This document shows positions 7,563 to 16,834 of a stretch of DNA of 64,000 nucleotides, piece after piece. The first letter of the stretch is position 1; every line of letters starts with the position of its first letter. The translations under genes and the position numbers were made by a program. A model generated the notes under the pieces. It was not told the DNA's origin and did not search any database. It was given only the letters and a program-made list of their open reading frames with translations. Source of the DNA: JABDKJ01 sp964609215 (GTDB lineage: Bacteria > Bacteroidota > Bacteroidia > Flavobacteriales_D > JABDKJ01); the NCBI GenBank assembly GCA_964609215.1, contig CAZSQZ010000002.1:310001-374000 (forward strand), written 5' to 3'.

Positions 7563-8912
7563 TTATTTCGTTCTCACTGTAGTTGTCTCTCCATTACAAT
7601 GTGTATACGAGTCTCCTTTTTTGAGACCAGTCATAAAGATATCCGAATTCACAGGGTAACTGGATCTACATGATGCAATTCTTTTATTCGCCTTTTCAGC
7701 AACAGAAGGGTCTTTGGCCTTTGCTCTTGAATAATAATCAGCGGCTAACCAAAACTTTGACCACGCGCCTGCTTTACCATCATCACATTTGGTGAATCTT
7801 ATAATATCACCAAGAACGATTAGAGCTTCACCATTGTTAGGTTCCGTTTTAAGAATTCTTTTTGCAAATGATTTAGCTTTAGAATATTGCTTACTTGCAA
7901 TGGCCGTTTTAGCAGCTTTTGTTAAGTAATTTACCTCTTCTGGACAACCATTACACAAATCAACAGCTTCCTGGAAATACTGCATGGTCTGACCCATATT
8001 TTGCTTCTTCGCTTCTTTAACTGCAATAGCATAAGCTGATACCGCAGAAGGCTCCTTTGCATGAACTTCTTTTGCAATAGTTAAATAAAAGTCACTGTCT
8101 TCACAGGCTCTTTTATTCATAACCTTTAATGTCTTTTTCTTTAATTCAAAATCATCTGGGTTTGCTTCCACTCTCTCTTGGAAAATCTTCAAGATATCTT
8201 CACACTTAGCTAACTTAATAAAGAACTCATCCAAATTCTTCTTTGCCTTTTCATATCCAACTCTTTTCTTTTCTAATTTGGCTTTCTTCTTTTCTGCAGT
8301 TTCAGTTTCCAACTCTTTAGAAAGTGACATAATATTGATATTGATATAATCACTTACCGTTAAGTATTCAGTAAACAAATCTGCTTTTTCCACTTTCTTA
8401 GCCCGGTATGATTTATACATAGATTGATAATAAGTAGATAGCACAACTGCTTCGGATTTCTCTTTTCCAACTTCAACCGATTCTTTCAAAATCATATAAG
8501 AAGCAAAAGGATCTGAATCTCTAAAGTACTTGAAATGATCTACTCCTTTTCTTCCCAAAACGTAAGCCTTTTGTCCATGATGCTCAATTCGTCTATCATA
8601 TATAGACATTAGGGTATCAACATGGGCATACTTAGTAATAGAGTCTTCTTTAGCATCTTTTATAAACTGTTTATACATTTTAGCTCCATTGATATAGAAA
8701 GATTTTCTAGCTTTTGGGCATATCTCAACTACTTCTCTCCAGGATGCAAGGGCATCTTTATAGGCTTTAGCTGAAAAATATTCTTCATATAAAGACATAT
8801 TCATCACGCAATTGGCGCTATCCGGACCATAATCATATTTCTTTTTCTTCTGAGCGCTTATCGTAAAAGCCATCATCACAGTTAATAGGGATAGTATCAC
8901 TCTCTTTTTCAT
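7563..8912 (-). CDS. Secreted tetratricopeptide-repeat protein
   Basis: 449 residues from MKKRVILSLLTVMMAFTISAQ, a clear Sec signal peptide; a longer frame adds 14 charged residues before it and was rejected. The rest is helical with TPR-like units, clearest at about 45-85 and 305-400 (EPSAVSAYAIAVKEAKKQ, AKSFAKRILKTEPNNGEAL). A basic, coiled-coil-prone stretch lies near 200-250. Probably a periplasmic scaffold for envelope assembly, given its place between an outer-membrane barrel gene and lptC (inference). Confidence 0.85.
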   Translation of the reverse strand: MKKRVILSLLTVMMAFTISAQKKKKYDYGPDSANCVMNMSLYEEYFSAKAYKDALASWREVVEICPKARKSFYINGAKMYKQFIKDAKEDSITKYAHVDTLMSIYDRRIEHHGQKAYVLGRKGVDHFKYFRDSDPFASYMILKESVEVGKEKSEAVVLSTYYQSMYKSYRAKKVEKADLFTEYLTVSDYININIMSLSKELETETAEKKKAKLEKKRVGYEKAKKNLDEFFIKLAKCEDILKIFQERVEANPDDFELKKKTLKVMNKRACEDSDFYLTIAKEVHAKEPSAVSAYAIAVKEAKKQNMGQTMQYFQEAVDLCNGCPEEVNYLTKAAKTAIASKQYSKAKSFAKRILKTEPNNGEALIVLGDIIRFTKCDDGKAGAWSKFWLAADYYSRAKAKDPSVAEKANKRIASCRSSYPVNSDIFMTGLKKGDSYTHCNGETTTVRTK

Positions 8913-8926
8913 CTCTTTATCTTTTA

Positions 8927-10336
8927 TTAGTCGTACTTTCTTTTCACAAACCACGGGTTCAGTCTAGTATTTGGATTAAATCGAATACCCACAAAAACCT
9001 CAAAATTATTCTCTTTTAGTAGGTTATTATCAATACTTCCTCTTTGACTTAGTTCAAACCCGAAATTTAATTCACTACTGGTTAGTTTATTTCTACCTCT
9101 AACCAATGGCAATCCTACCCCAAAGTTTATGCCAGATTCCGTAAACTCCTGACCTTCAAGATTAAGATAGCCTGAATTTCGGTAAATCCCTGCCCTGTAA
9201 TGCAGAGATTTCAAATAGTCTTCCGGTGCAATATTAGCTCCTCGAATGGCTAATCTCCAATTAGGAAGATACTCTACGCCAGCAGAAAGTCTTGTTGAAT
9301 TAACCAATTCCGAAAAGAAGTTATCGCTTCCAAAATTTTCAAAATAATCTTCCCAAAGTCTTGTCCTGTAGTCTAAAGCTAGAATTAAACGATTATCTCG
9401 TTTAGAAAAGAATTCAAATGAGGTTCCAATCGACAATTCTTGAGGCAAGAAAATAAAGCCTTCATTGTCTTCATTCGATAATATGCTATCCACAAAAAAT
9501 TGGACAGAAGCATTAGAAACAAAGCTTTCTGCTATTTCTGTTCTTTTTGAGCTCAATTGTGTTCCAGGACTAATGCTAACCCCTAAATTATATCTGATCT
9601 GACCATCCTCGGTTTTCTTTCTTTTTTTCAGCCATCCAGAATATAAAACCCCAAAATCAAAGGCTATATCACTGGTATTATCAATATTACTTACTTGAGT
9701 ATTTATAAATCCACCACCCGGAGCGAAAATAGATCTGGAAATGTTGGTTCTATTCCCAAACACATAATTAAAGTTAAAACCAAGAGCCAATGAATTGGTA
9801 TATAAGGCCTTTTCCTTTTTCCCAAATTTAACGGTATCCGTTGTCAGGATAAATCTCTTACCCAAACCTAGATATAATTTATTCAGACCACCTTCACCAA
9901 GATTTTCCTGAATAAAAGATGAATCTCCTATAGAATCAGCAGAATTAATATTGTACCCAACATAACTTATAGGAATAAGCCCAAAACTGAATCCCATTTT
10001 TTTGGAAGTAATTGGCATCCCCAAGGCTACATGATTTACTCTTGTTACATTTCCATCAATACTTTCATTTGCGTTCTCAAATCTAAACCAGTTCGAAAGA
10101 ATGCCTAGTTCAAAGGAAGGTTCGGAGATAAAAGAGTAAGAAGCTGAATTCAGAGGATTAACCCCATAAAAATCAAGAACTCCAGTGCCTGCTCCGCCCA
10201 TAGAAAACTGGCGATTAAACAGATTTCCGTGTAGTTCTCCTATTCCAAATCTTGAATATGGTGAAAAACTTGTTTCCTGAGCTAAACTACAGAAGCTTAA
10301 AAAACAACTAATTACGATTAAATAGTAAGATTTCAT
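8927..10336 (-). CDS. Outer-membrane beta-barrel protein
   Basis: 469 residues with signal peptide MKSYYLIVISCFLSFCSLAQ. After it comes ETSFSPYSRFGIGELHGN, a motif common in Bacteroidota porin-like proteins of the fatty-acid-transporter (FadL/OmpP1) type. The rest is alternating amphipathic strands ending in the aromatic RLNPWFVKRKYD, compatible with a barrel of 14 or so strands. Its first 29 bases overlap the 3' end of coaX, yet the signal peptide is complete, so the overlap is real. Function unknown; perhaps transport of hydrophobic compounds or envelope assembly. Confidence 0.85.
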   Translation of the reverse strand: MKSYYLIVISCFLSFCSLAQETSFSPYSRFGIGELHGNLFNRQFSMGGAGTGVLDFYGVNPLNSASYSFISEPSFELGILSNWFRFENANESIDGNVTRVNHVALGMPITSKKMGFSFGLIPISYVGYNINSADSIGDSSFIQENLGEGGLNKLYLGLGKRFILTTDTVKFGKKEKALYTNSLALGFNFNYVFGNRTNISRSIFAPGGGFINTQVSNIDNTSDIAFDFGVLYSGWLKKRKKTEDGQIRYNLGVSISPGTQLSSKRTEIAESFVSNASVQFFVDSILSNEDNEGFIFLPQELSIGTSFEFFSKRDNRLILALDYRTRLWEDYFENFGSDNFFSELVNSTRLSAGVEYLPNWRLAIRGANIAPEDYLKSLHYRAGIYRNSGYLNLEGQEFTESGINFGVGLPLVRGRNKLTSSELNFGFELSQRGSIDNNLLKENNFEVFVGIRFNPNTRLNPWFVKRKYD

Positions 10337-11024
10337 TTAAACCAATAAGGGTTAAAAAAGGGTTTGCAAAGATGGTATTTTTCAACGCTTTACCAAAGAT
10401 TTCAGTATCTCCGCCTGTTAAAATTATGGCAGTATTGGTAAATTCTGTCTTGAATTTGTCACAATAATGTTCTATTTCTCCTATACAACCATTCCAAACA
10501 CCATTATTCAGAGCCGATTCAGTGCTTTCTCCTATAAAGGAATAATCTTCAGAAAGATCTATCAAGGGTAATTTGTCTGTATAAGAATTCATGCTTCTTA
10601 CTCTTAGATGCAAGCCAGGTGAAATATTCCCACCTAAAAATTGTCTTTTTTCATTCACAAAGTCATAAGTAATACACGTTCCTGCATCAATTATTAGCAA
10701 ATTCTGATTAGGATACAGGCTTATCCCTCCAATAACATTTGCTATCCTATCATTCCCCAATGTTTGGGGGGTTTTATATGAAATTTCTATTGGCAGGGGA
10801 ATATTTGCATTCAAGACCAAAATATTCTCTAAAAGATTCTCCGAAATATTAAGAGAAGAAAAATTTTTTGTTGAGCTGATTATAAGTTCTTTATGTATTG
10901 ATTTTAGATCTGCTATTTTCTCAGCTATATACCTGTGTTCTACATAGATATATTCACGTATTTCCCTTTCATTAAAGAAAGCGATTTTTGCTCTGGTATT
11001 GCCAATATCTATTGCAATTTGCAT
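10308..11024 (-). CDS. coaX: Type III pantothenate kinase
   Basis: 238 residues, ASKHA-fold kinase that phosphorylates pantothenate in the first step of coenzyme A synthesis. Visible motifs: phosphate-1 DIGNT (6-10), GNDR with catalytic Asp92 (90-93), IIDAGTCITYD (111-121), GGNISPG (131-137), NGVWNG and the adenosine region ILTGGDTE. First gene of a minus-strand operon with the barrel protein, TPR protein and lptC, an arrangement also known in Flavobacteria. Cytoplasmic. Confidence 0.97.
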   Translation of the reverse strand: MQIAIDIGNTRAKIAFFNEREIREYIYVEHRYIAEKIADLKSIHKELIISSTKNFSSLNISENLLENILVLNANIPLPIEISYKTPQTLGNDRIANVIGGISLYPNQNLLIIDAGTCITYDFVNEKRQFLGGNISPGLHLRVRSMNSYTDKLPLIDLSEDYSFIGESTESALNNGVWNGCIGEIEHYCDKFKTEFTNTAIILTGGDTEIFGKALKNTIFANPFLTLIGLNEILLFNRN

Positions 11025-11062
11025 AAAGGTTTGGCTAAAGTATGGAATAATGGAATTATTTT

Positions 11063-11070
11063 TAAATTTG
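11063..11070 (+). promoter_or_regulatory. Bacteroidota -7 box upstream of tRNA-Phe
   Basis: TAAATTTG fits the phylum -7 consensus TAnnTTTG and lies 65 bases before the tRNA-Phe gene. No well-spaced TTTG -33 box was found, so only the -7 element is supported. Confidence 0.5.
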
Positions 11071-11135
11071 CGCCCCGATCTTAACAGGGATTAACATTAA
11101 ATCTCTGAAATTAAAGATTGAAAAAGACCTTTTAA

Positions 11136-11208
11136 GGTGCTATAGCTCAGTTGGTAGAGCAATGGACTGAAAATCCATGTGTCCCTGGTTCAAATCCAGG
11201 TAGCACCA
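11136..11208 (+). tRNA. tRNA-Phe (anticodon GAA)
   Basis: A 73-base cloverleaf. The acceptor GGTGCTA pairs with TAGCACC, with discriminator A. The D-arm contains GCTCAGTTGGTAGAGC. The anticodon stem is ATGGA/TCCAT with loop CTGAAAA (anticodon GAA), and the T-arm is CCTGG-TTCAAAT-CCAGG. The 3' CCA is not encoded. The gene stands alone between coaX (divergent) and the large T9SS gene (convergent). Confidence 0.98.
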
Positions 11209-11209
11209 C

Positions 11210-11242
11210 AAAAAAAGCCTCGAAATTTCGAGGCTTTTTTTA
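11210..11242. terminator. Bidirectional intrinsic terminator
   Basis: AGCCTCG and CGAGGCT form a perfect stem around AAATTT (11216-11235), flanked by an A run on the left and a T run on the right. It can therefore end both the plus-strand tRNA-Phe transcript and the minus-strand T9SS gene, whose stop lies only a few bases away. Confidence 0.9.
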
Positions 11243-11243
11243 T

Positions 11244-14200
11244 TTAATGTTTTACTACAAAACGCTCAGTTATTCTATGATCATCCAGTATGAGATGAAC
11301 AAAATAAATTCCAGCAGCTAAGTTGTCTGTTTGAATAAGCACTCGTTTTTTACCTGCAAATTCGTTTCTGCTCAATTCCTGCACTTTCTTTCCTGTGGAA
11401 CTGTAAATTTCAACTAGGAAATCGCTATCCTCTTTTAAATCGAATTCTATGTTAACCAAATCATTAGCAGGGTTTGGGAATACACTTAAGGTTAATTCCT
11501 CCGCTGCTTCGAATAAATCAAGTTCAACACTTCTATCATCAAAAGCTTCTGTTTCTTCTGTGATTTCCTCAGAGAAAATAGCTCTGCTCGTATTCATTGT
11601 ACATCCACTAATCTGGATTTCATCTAATAAAACATAGTCGAAATTTCCAGCTTCGTGTCGGAATCTAAAGCGCATATTGCTGGTGAAAGGACCAGCCATA
11701 GTTACATCTTCACCAGAGTAACTTCCATTGAAGAAGTCAATTCCGTATACCCATGTTTGAAGGTTTGAATAGCTTGCTCCTCCATCATAGGAAATTTCAA
11801 AATGAAACTGATCTCCGTTTTCCATATTGAATGAGTAGTATTGAAAGTCAATGGTTACTTCATCGAAGTCAACTAAATTCATTTCATTGGTAAACGTCAC
11901 TGAAGTTCCCGTATTTCCTCTTAAGAGTATAAAATGAGTTCCGTTACTTGCAAAAGATGCATTGTTAATTCTGAAACTATTGTTTCCTCCATCATTCCAA
12001 ATTCCCCATCCAGATTCTAAATCGGTCACATCAATAATTTGATCCTCACAATTATCTGGCGTCTGTTCACCACAGGTACTAATAACCATTTGATCTATTA
12101 ATATCCCATTAGGCCCCGTTACATCTGCCTGCACTCTAAATCTGGTTTCATTCGTTAAAGGCCCTGGAATTTGAACAGATGCTGGAAAATATTCATCATT
12201 GATATAATCTACTCCAAAATTCCACTGTTCAAGTGTAATGTATGTTGCTCCACCATCCGTTGAAACTTGAAATTTGAAATTATCCGTTGCCAAGCTATTG
12301 CGGTAAGCACGGAAATTGAAATCCACTGTTACACGATCAAAGCCATCAAATTCCAAATCGTCTGAAGTCATCTGAGAAGTTGAAGTATTTTCTCTTAAAA
12401 AGATAAAATGAGTTCCATCATTGGCAAAAGGTGCATTGTTTAATCGGAAACTATTATTTCCACCATCGTTCCATATACCCCAGGTAGTTTCAAAACTGTT
12501 TGAATCGTATACATTTTGATCGCAAGTACTTTGTGCTTCTTCAGGGCAAATAGTCTTTGAATCTAAATCTTCAAAAACACTGCCGAACGCTAATAAATCA
12601 CCATTTTCATCTAATACTTTATACAGTCCTTCTCCATTTGTACAACAAATTCCATTGTTTGCTGAGTCATATATTCTAAACTCACCGCAATCCACTGGAG
12701 AACAAAAGGATTCAGAAATTACGGAACCAGCATCTCCAGAATTAAAAGGTCCGCCTGTTGCAATAACATTTGCGTTTTTATCTATTAGTTCCCAAGTAGT
12801 TTCTTCTGGATTATTGTCCAATGTTATTTCAACAGTTATTGTTCTTCCTTCGAAGGCATTTACCTGAAGAACTCCGTCATTAAGGAACCCATTATTGTCT
12901 TCATAAAGCACTCTATAGTCACCATTGAAAGATTCATCAATAGAATTAGACAAAACTATTTCTCTGGTATTTCCCTGAAAATCATTGGGTCCTGTCCATG
13001 TCCATGTCCATGAATCATTTGCCGGATTTACTCCTAAAGAAACATCAGCACCGTTGCAGATATTCAATTGACAATTATTCTCCGTTTCAGAGTTTACAAC
13101 AAAGTAGCATTCCACAGGAACTGCATCTGGCTCATCTATATCTCTTACCGGAGCACCCGAAACTATTTGTGTTCCTCCAAGTACTTCGCAGTGATTGAAA
13201 TTTGAGTAATCATAAAAACGCGTTTCGAAAAATTCTCTGAAATGAATTCCAGTAACAATGCCGCTTTCATTTTCTATATTTTCCTTATTTAACCAAGTGC
13301 GAATTTCACTTAAGCTTCTTACACTTGACCATACTCTTAATTCGTCAAATTCACCATTAAGTTCTCTACCAGCGAGCCAGGAATTTGAAGTGGAAAGGTT
13401 ATAACTTATGTCATGTTGTCCAACTAATTTCCCATCCACATATAGCGTCCCGACATTAGCATCTTTAGAATATGCGATATGATGCCAATATCCTTCGGAA
13501 ATAAAGTCTGATGCTATTTCATTAACATTGAGTCCATTCTCGAAAACTTTTATTTGTCCTCCACTTCTTCCTATTCTCAGCAATTCATTTGACCCGTCCA
13601 TAATATCGAGTATACATCCTTGAGAATTTGGTTTAACCCAAGTTTCGAAAGTAAAGTTTGTGCCTATGTCATCCGCAACAGAAGAAAAATCAATAATATC
13701 ATTATCTCCATCTAGACTTACCCCATAGTGAATCTCTGTTGGATTAATCAGAACCTCAACCTCAAGGCTATCATTATCGGTATTGTTGTCCACAAGGTCT
13801 ATGTTTGGAGTATTCAGAGAAATTGCAATAGTGTTCAATTCATTCTGGTCTAATGGCACATTTCCTAAATTCTCATCGGAAAATTCTGAAAAATTTAAAC
13901 CTCCTGACCAAGGTATATCTACATGAGCTCCATTTACATCACAAGAAATATCACAGCTGTTCAATGATATGTTACTCCAGTTGGTTACTCGGGTTTGTAA
14001 ATTATAAGAAGTATTGGATTCAACAATATGAAGCGGCTGAGAGATTTGTCCTTCCAGAATAATTCCTCCATTTCCTATATTGATTTGATTTTCCGTGAGT
14101 GCAGTATTTAAATTTCCATAGTCTACAGAATCAGAAACTGCATCACCAGATCCACCAGTATTTTCTGAATGTGTAGGACCTGATACATCTCCCCAGAAAT

Positions 14201-15650
14201 TCTCTGTCGCATCAATTACTAAAGCGGAAAAGTTCTGAATACCGAAGTTGGTGGAGCCTTCAAAATTGCTTTGATGAACTTCTACATCTCCCGTACCGCT
14301 AATAAATTTAACGATACCATTAGAACAATTCACAAAATCACTATTGTTCAAACTCAATGCTCCAGTTTCCGTAATGGCGATTCCATTCTCGCAATTCTCA
14401 AACACGCAGTGCGATACTTCCATATCAGCTCTTACTACATAAACTCCTCTTTCTTCTGCATCTCTGATCTTACAGTGAGTCATCTCAATTTCATCTCCTT
14501 CATACCATATAGAACTAGCGATATTTGAGCTTGAATCTCCTAATTTTTCTAAATAGCAATATTGCAATTTATTGCCCGTACTTCCAGGATGGAATCTTAA
14601 ACCTTCACCATATATATTAGGATCTGGATTGATACCCAGAAATTGAATACTATCGGAAACCAAGCCCACAGCATTCATACTTCCAAAGACTTGGATTTCA
14701 GAAAATTCATTTATAAATCCAAATTTTGTTCCTGGGCCGATATTCAATTCTGCGCCAGAATTTACTTGGATGTACTCTACTATATAATCTACACCATCAA
14801 TTTGATTCACATTATTGATATCCACTTCCATTCCACTATATAGTGTTCCTTTCAGATATATTGTGGACGCATCTATCGATGAAATTTGAGACGCATTAAA
14901 TGGATGCAATCTTAAGTCAATATAGTTACTGTTAAATTGGCAATCTTCTATTCTGAAGTTTGTTAGAATAGATTGCGCCTTTAAACCAACACCCGAATTA
15001 CCTTGAATTATCGTGTTTTGAATTTCAAAATCAGAAACATTGGAAAAGACTTCTATTCCATCTTCCGAGCAGTTCTCAACTTCACAGTTGTTCATTACCA
15101 CATGTCCAAACTCTACTGCAAGTCCATCATAAAAACAATTGCTTATTTGACTGTTTGAAATATTGACATCTCCATTTATGCTATAAATTCCCCATAATTC
15201 TGAATCGCTTATTAAACAATCTATTATGGTAAGATCTTCTCCTTCATTATATATAATAGCCTCATTTACAGAATCGAAATCACCCAATTTAGTGAGCTCA
15301 CAAAATTCCAATCTGTTATTTGAACTACCAGGCCTAAATCTAAGTCCTTCTCCATGAATATTTCCATTTGGATTGTTTCCTGTGAACAAAATCTTATCTG
15401 AACTTGTCCCAACAGCGGTTAACGTACCATAGACTCTTATCTCATCATCTTGGTCAAAAAACTGAATTTCACATCCAGCTTCAATCACCAACTCAACTCC
15501 TTCTTCCACTGTCACCATTCCTTTAATAACATGCGGATTGCCAGCCTTAAGAAACTTAAAGTCGCTCGTAATTAAACCACTGTGCGTGGTTTGTGCATGT
15601 ACTAAAGTTGTTAAAAATAGTGATATGGCAACTAGGTAATAGTTTTTCAT
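11244..15650 (-). CDS. Large secreted T9SS (type A) surface protein with beta-helix and LamG-like domains
   Basis: 1468 residues. Signal peptide MKNYYLVAISLFLTTLVHAQ. About 30-510: parallel beta-helix repeats rich in N-x-x-I/F-x-N-C patterns (for example SNSQISNCFYDGLAVEF-like units). About 644-787: a LamG/concanavalin-like domain (FETWVKP, GYWHHIAYSKD, LYVDGKLVG, FDELRVW). About 830-1035: Ig-like segment. About 1039-1350: two tandem ~150-residue modules sharing GIWNDGGNNSFR. C-terminus about 1390-1468: type A sorting domain (SVFPNPANDLVNIEF, then STGKKV, ending ERFVVKH). Exported through the type IX system and probably cell-surface attached; may bind or process glycans (inference). No catalytic site is recognised. 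Confidence 0.9.
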   Translation of the reverse strand: MKNYYLVAISLFLTTLVHAQTTHSGLITSDFKFLKAGNPHVIKGMVTVEEGVELVIEAGCEIQFFDQDDEIRVYGTLTAVGTSSDKILFTGNNPNGNIHGEGLRFRPGSSNNRLEFCELTKLGDFDSVNEAIIYNEGEDLTIIDCLISDSELWGIYSINGDVNISNSQISNCFYDGLAVEFGHVVMNNCEVENCSEDGIEVFSNVSDFEIQNTIIQGNSGVGLKAQSILTNFRIEDCQFNSNYIDLRLHPFNASQISSIDASTIYLKGTLYSGMEVDINNVNQIDGVDYIVEYIQVNSGAELNIGPGTKFGFINEFSEIQVFGSMNAVGLVSDSIQFLGINPDPNIYGEGLRFHPGSTGNKLQYCYLEKLGDSSSNIASSIWYEGDEIEMTHCKIRDAEERGVYVVRADMEVSHCVFENCENGIAITETGALSLNNSDFVNCSNGIVKFISGTGDVEVHQSNFEGSTNFGIQNFSALVIDATENFWGDVSGPTHSENTGGSGDAVSDSVDYGNLNTALTENQINIGNGGIILEGQISQPLHIVESNTSYNLQTRVTNWSNISLNSCDISCDVNGAHVDIPWSGGLNFSEFSDENLGNVPLDQNELNTIAISLNTPNIDLVDNNTDNDSLEVEVLINPTEIHYGVSLDGDNDIIDFSSVADDIGTNFTFETWVKPNSQGCILDIMDGSNELLRIGRSGGQIKVFENGLNVNEIASDFISEGYWHHIAYSKDANVGTLYVDGKLVGQHDISYNLSTSNSWLAGRELNGEFDELRVWSSVRSLSEIRTWLNKENIENESGIVTGIHFREFFETRFYDYSNFNHCEVLGGTQIVSGAPVRDIDEPDAVPVECYFVVNSETENNCQLNICNGADVSLGVNPANDSWTWTWTGPNDFQGNTREIVLSNSIDESFNGDYRVLYEDNNGFLNDGVLQVNAFEGRTITVEITLDNNPEETTWELIDKNANVIATGGPFNSGDAGSVISESFCSPVDCGEFRIYDSANNGICCTNGEGLYKVLDENGDLLAFGSVFEDLDSKTICPEEAQSTCDQNVYDSNSFETTWGIWNDGGNNSFRLNNAPFANDGTHFIFLRENTSTSQMTSDDLEFDGFDRVTVDFNFRAYRNSLATDNFKFQVSTDGGATYITLEQWNFGVDYINDEYFPASVQIPGPLTNETRFRVQADVTGPNGILIDQMVISTCGEQTPDNCEDQIIDVTDLESGWGIWNDGGNNSFRINNASFASNGTHFILLRGNTGTSVTFTNEMNLVDFDEVTIDFQYYSFNMENGDQFHFEISYDGGASYSNLQTWVYGIDFFNGSYSGEDVTMAGPFTSNMRFRFRHEAGNFDYVLLDEIQISGCTMNTSRAIFSEEITEETEAFDDRSVELDLFEAAEELTLSVFPNPANDLVNIEFDLKEDSDFLVEIYSSTGKKVQELSRNEFAGKKRVLIQTDNLAAGIYFVHLILDDHRITERFVVKH

Positions 15651-15918
15651 ATCTGTTTTTTTTTGGCCCGACTATACAAATCGGATTTTAAAGCATAGTT
15701 CTCTTTACGACACTATTTGGATTTTGTTTCCTTTCATCGATTTTTTTTCAAAGTACAAGCCAGATAAAAAATAGTTAATCGGCAAATAATGATAGTTTAT
15801 CGAACCTTTTGATAAAAGTGCCGTAATAAAACATGGAAGAAGGTGAAACTTCGATGCATGGAATAATCTTGATTAAAAAGCTAACATAGCCAAGTTTAAT
15901 TTAAATTATTGTGAAAGG
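15651..15918. other. Intergenic region before the polysaccharide operon
   Basis: 268 AT-rich bases between divergent genes. It must hold promoters for both the T9SS gene (minus) and the polysaccharide operon (plus), but no exact TAnnTTTG box was found in either orientation. T runs near 15657 and 15745 are the only notable features. Confidence 0.5.
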
Positions 15919-16065
15919 ATGAGTGAGGAGAATACACCGAAATTAGGGGAGAATGCAGTGCCAGTGCTACAAGGGCCTTGTGTAGATGTTTCCCAATTAA
16001 TCAAAAAAAGATTTACCAATTACTTCGTTGAACTAGCGAAGAAAAACCTAAACAAAAATGTTTAG
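15919..16065 (+). CDS. Possible small protein or leader peptide (48 aa)
   Basis: A 48-codon frame beginning MSEENTPKLGENAVP and ending KKNLNKNV, with the stop overlapping the first codons of the HisF-like gene (8 bases shared). A GAAAGGA stretch lies right before the ATG. The overlap suggests translational coupling to the operon, but the peptide has no recognised family and could be chance. It would be a cytoplasmic, basic-tailed peptide with one cysteine. Confidence 0.3.
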   Translation: MSEENTPKLGENAVPVLQGPCVDVSQLIKKRFTNYFVELAKKNLNKNV

Positions 16066-16834
16066 GCCTAGAGTCATACCATGTCTTTTACTAAGAGACA
16101 ATGGACTTGTGAAGTCGGTTAACTTCAAAGATCATAGATACATTGGAGATCCCCTAAATGCTATCAAGATATTTAATGATAAAAAAGCGGATGAGCTTAT
16201 CTTCTTAGATATTAACGCAAGCAAGGAGAACAGAATTACATCTTTAGAATTCATAAAGAAATTAGGAGATGAATGCAATATGCCATTCTCGGTTGGAGGT
16301 GGGATAAAAACAATTGAAGACATTAAATCGATTATAAATGCTGGTGCTGAAAAAGTATGTATCAATTCAGCTGCAGTTATTAGACCAGAATTTATAAGAG
16401 AAGCGGTTTCCATATTTGGCAGCTCAACTATTGTTGTCTGTATGGATGTAAAGAAAAAATTGTTTGGTAAAAAACAAGTTTATATAAACAATGGAACCAA
16501 ATCCACAGGAATAAGTCCATTAGATTTTGCAATAAAAATGGTTGAAATGGGAGCCGGGGAAATTATGGTAAACTCTATTGACCAAGATGGAAAAATGCAG
16601 GGCTATGATACAGAACTCATTGCACAAATTTCCAAGTCCATTCCAATACCGGTTATTGCACTTGGAGGAGCTGGTAACATAAATCATATGATAGATACCG
16701 CAAAAGAAGCTAAAGCTTCGGCTCTTGCCGCTGGCAGTATGTTTGTTTATCACGGTCCAAGAAATGCAGTACTTATCAATTTGCCAACTAGAAAGGAAAT
16801 AAGCGAAAAATTTAAAAACATAATTGCCGCATGA
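16058..16834 (+). CDS. HisF-like cyclase homologue for amidino-sugar synthesis (HisF2/WbpI-partner type)
   Basis: 258 residues, TIM barrel of the HisF family: PFSVGGGI (76-83), FGSSTIVVCMD with Asp130 kept, GAGEIMVNSIDQDG and IALGGAGN phosphate loops. True HisF has Asp11 in CLD; here the segment is CLLLRDNG and residue 11 is Leu. Loss of Asp11, one of the two catalytic aspartates, argues against imidazole-glycerol-phosphate synthesis. In LPS clusters such homologues pass ammonia from a HisH-like glutaminase to a WbpG amidotransferase. First clear gene of the operon; its partner HisH is the last, 15 kb away. Confidence 0.9.
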   Translation: MFRPRVIPCLLLRDNGLVKSVNFKDHRYIGDPLNAIKIFNDKKADELIFLDINASKENRITSLEFIKKLGDECNMPFSVGGGIKTIEDIKSIINAGAEKVCINSAAVIRPEFIREAVSIFGSSTIVVCMDVKKKLFGKKQVYINNGTKSTGISPLDFAIKMVEMGAGEIMVNSIDQDGKMQGYDTELIAQISKSIPIPVIALGGAGNINHMIDTAKEAKASALAAGSMFVYHGPRNAVLINLPTRKEISEKFKNIIAA

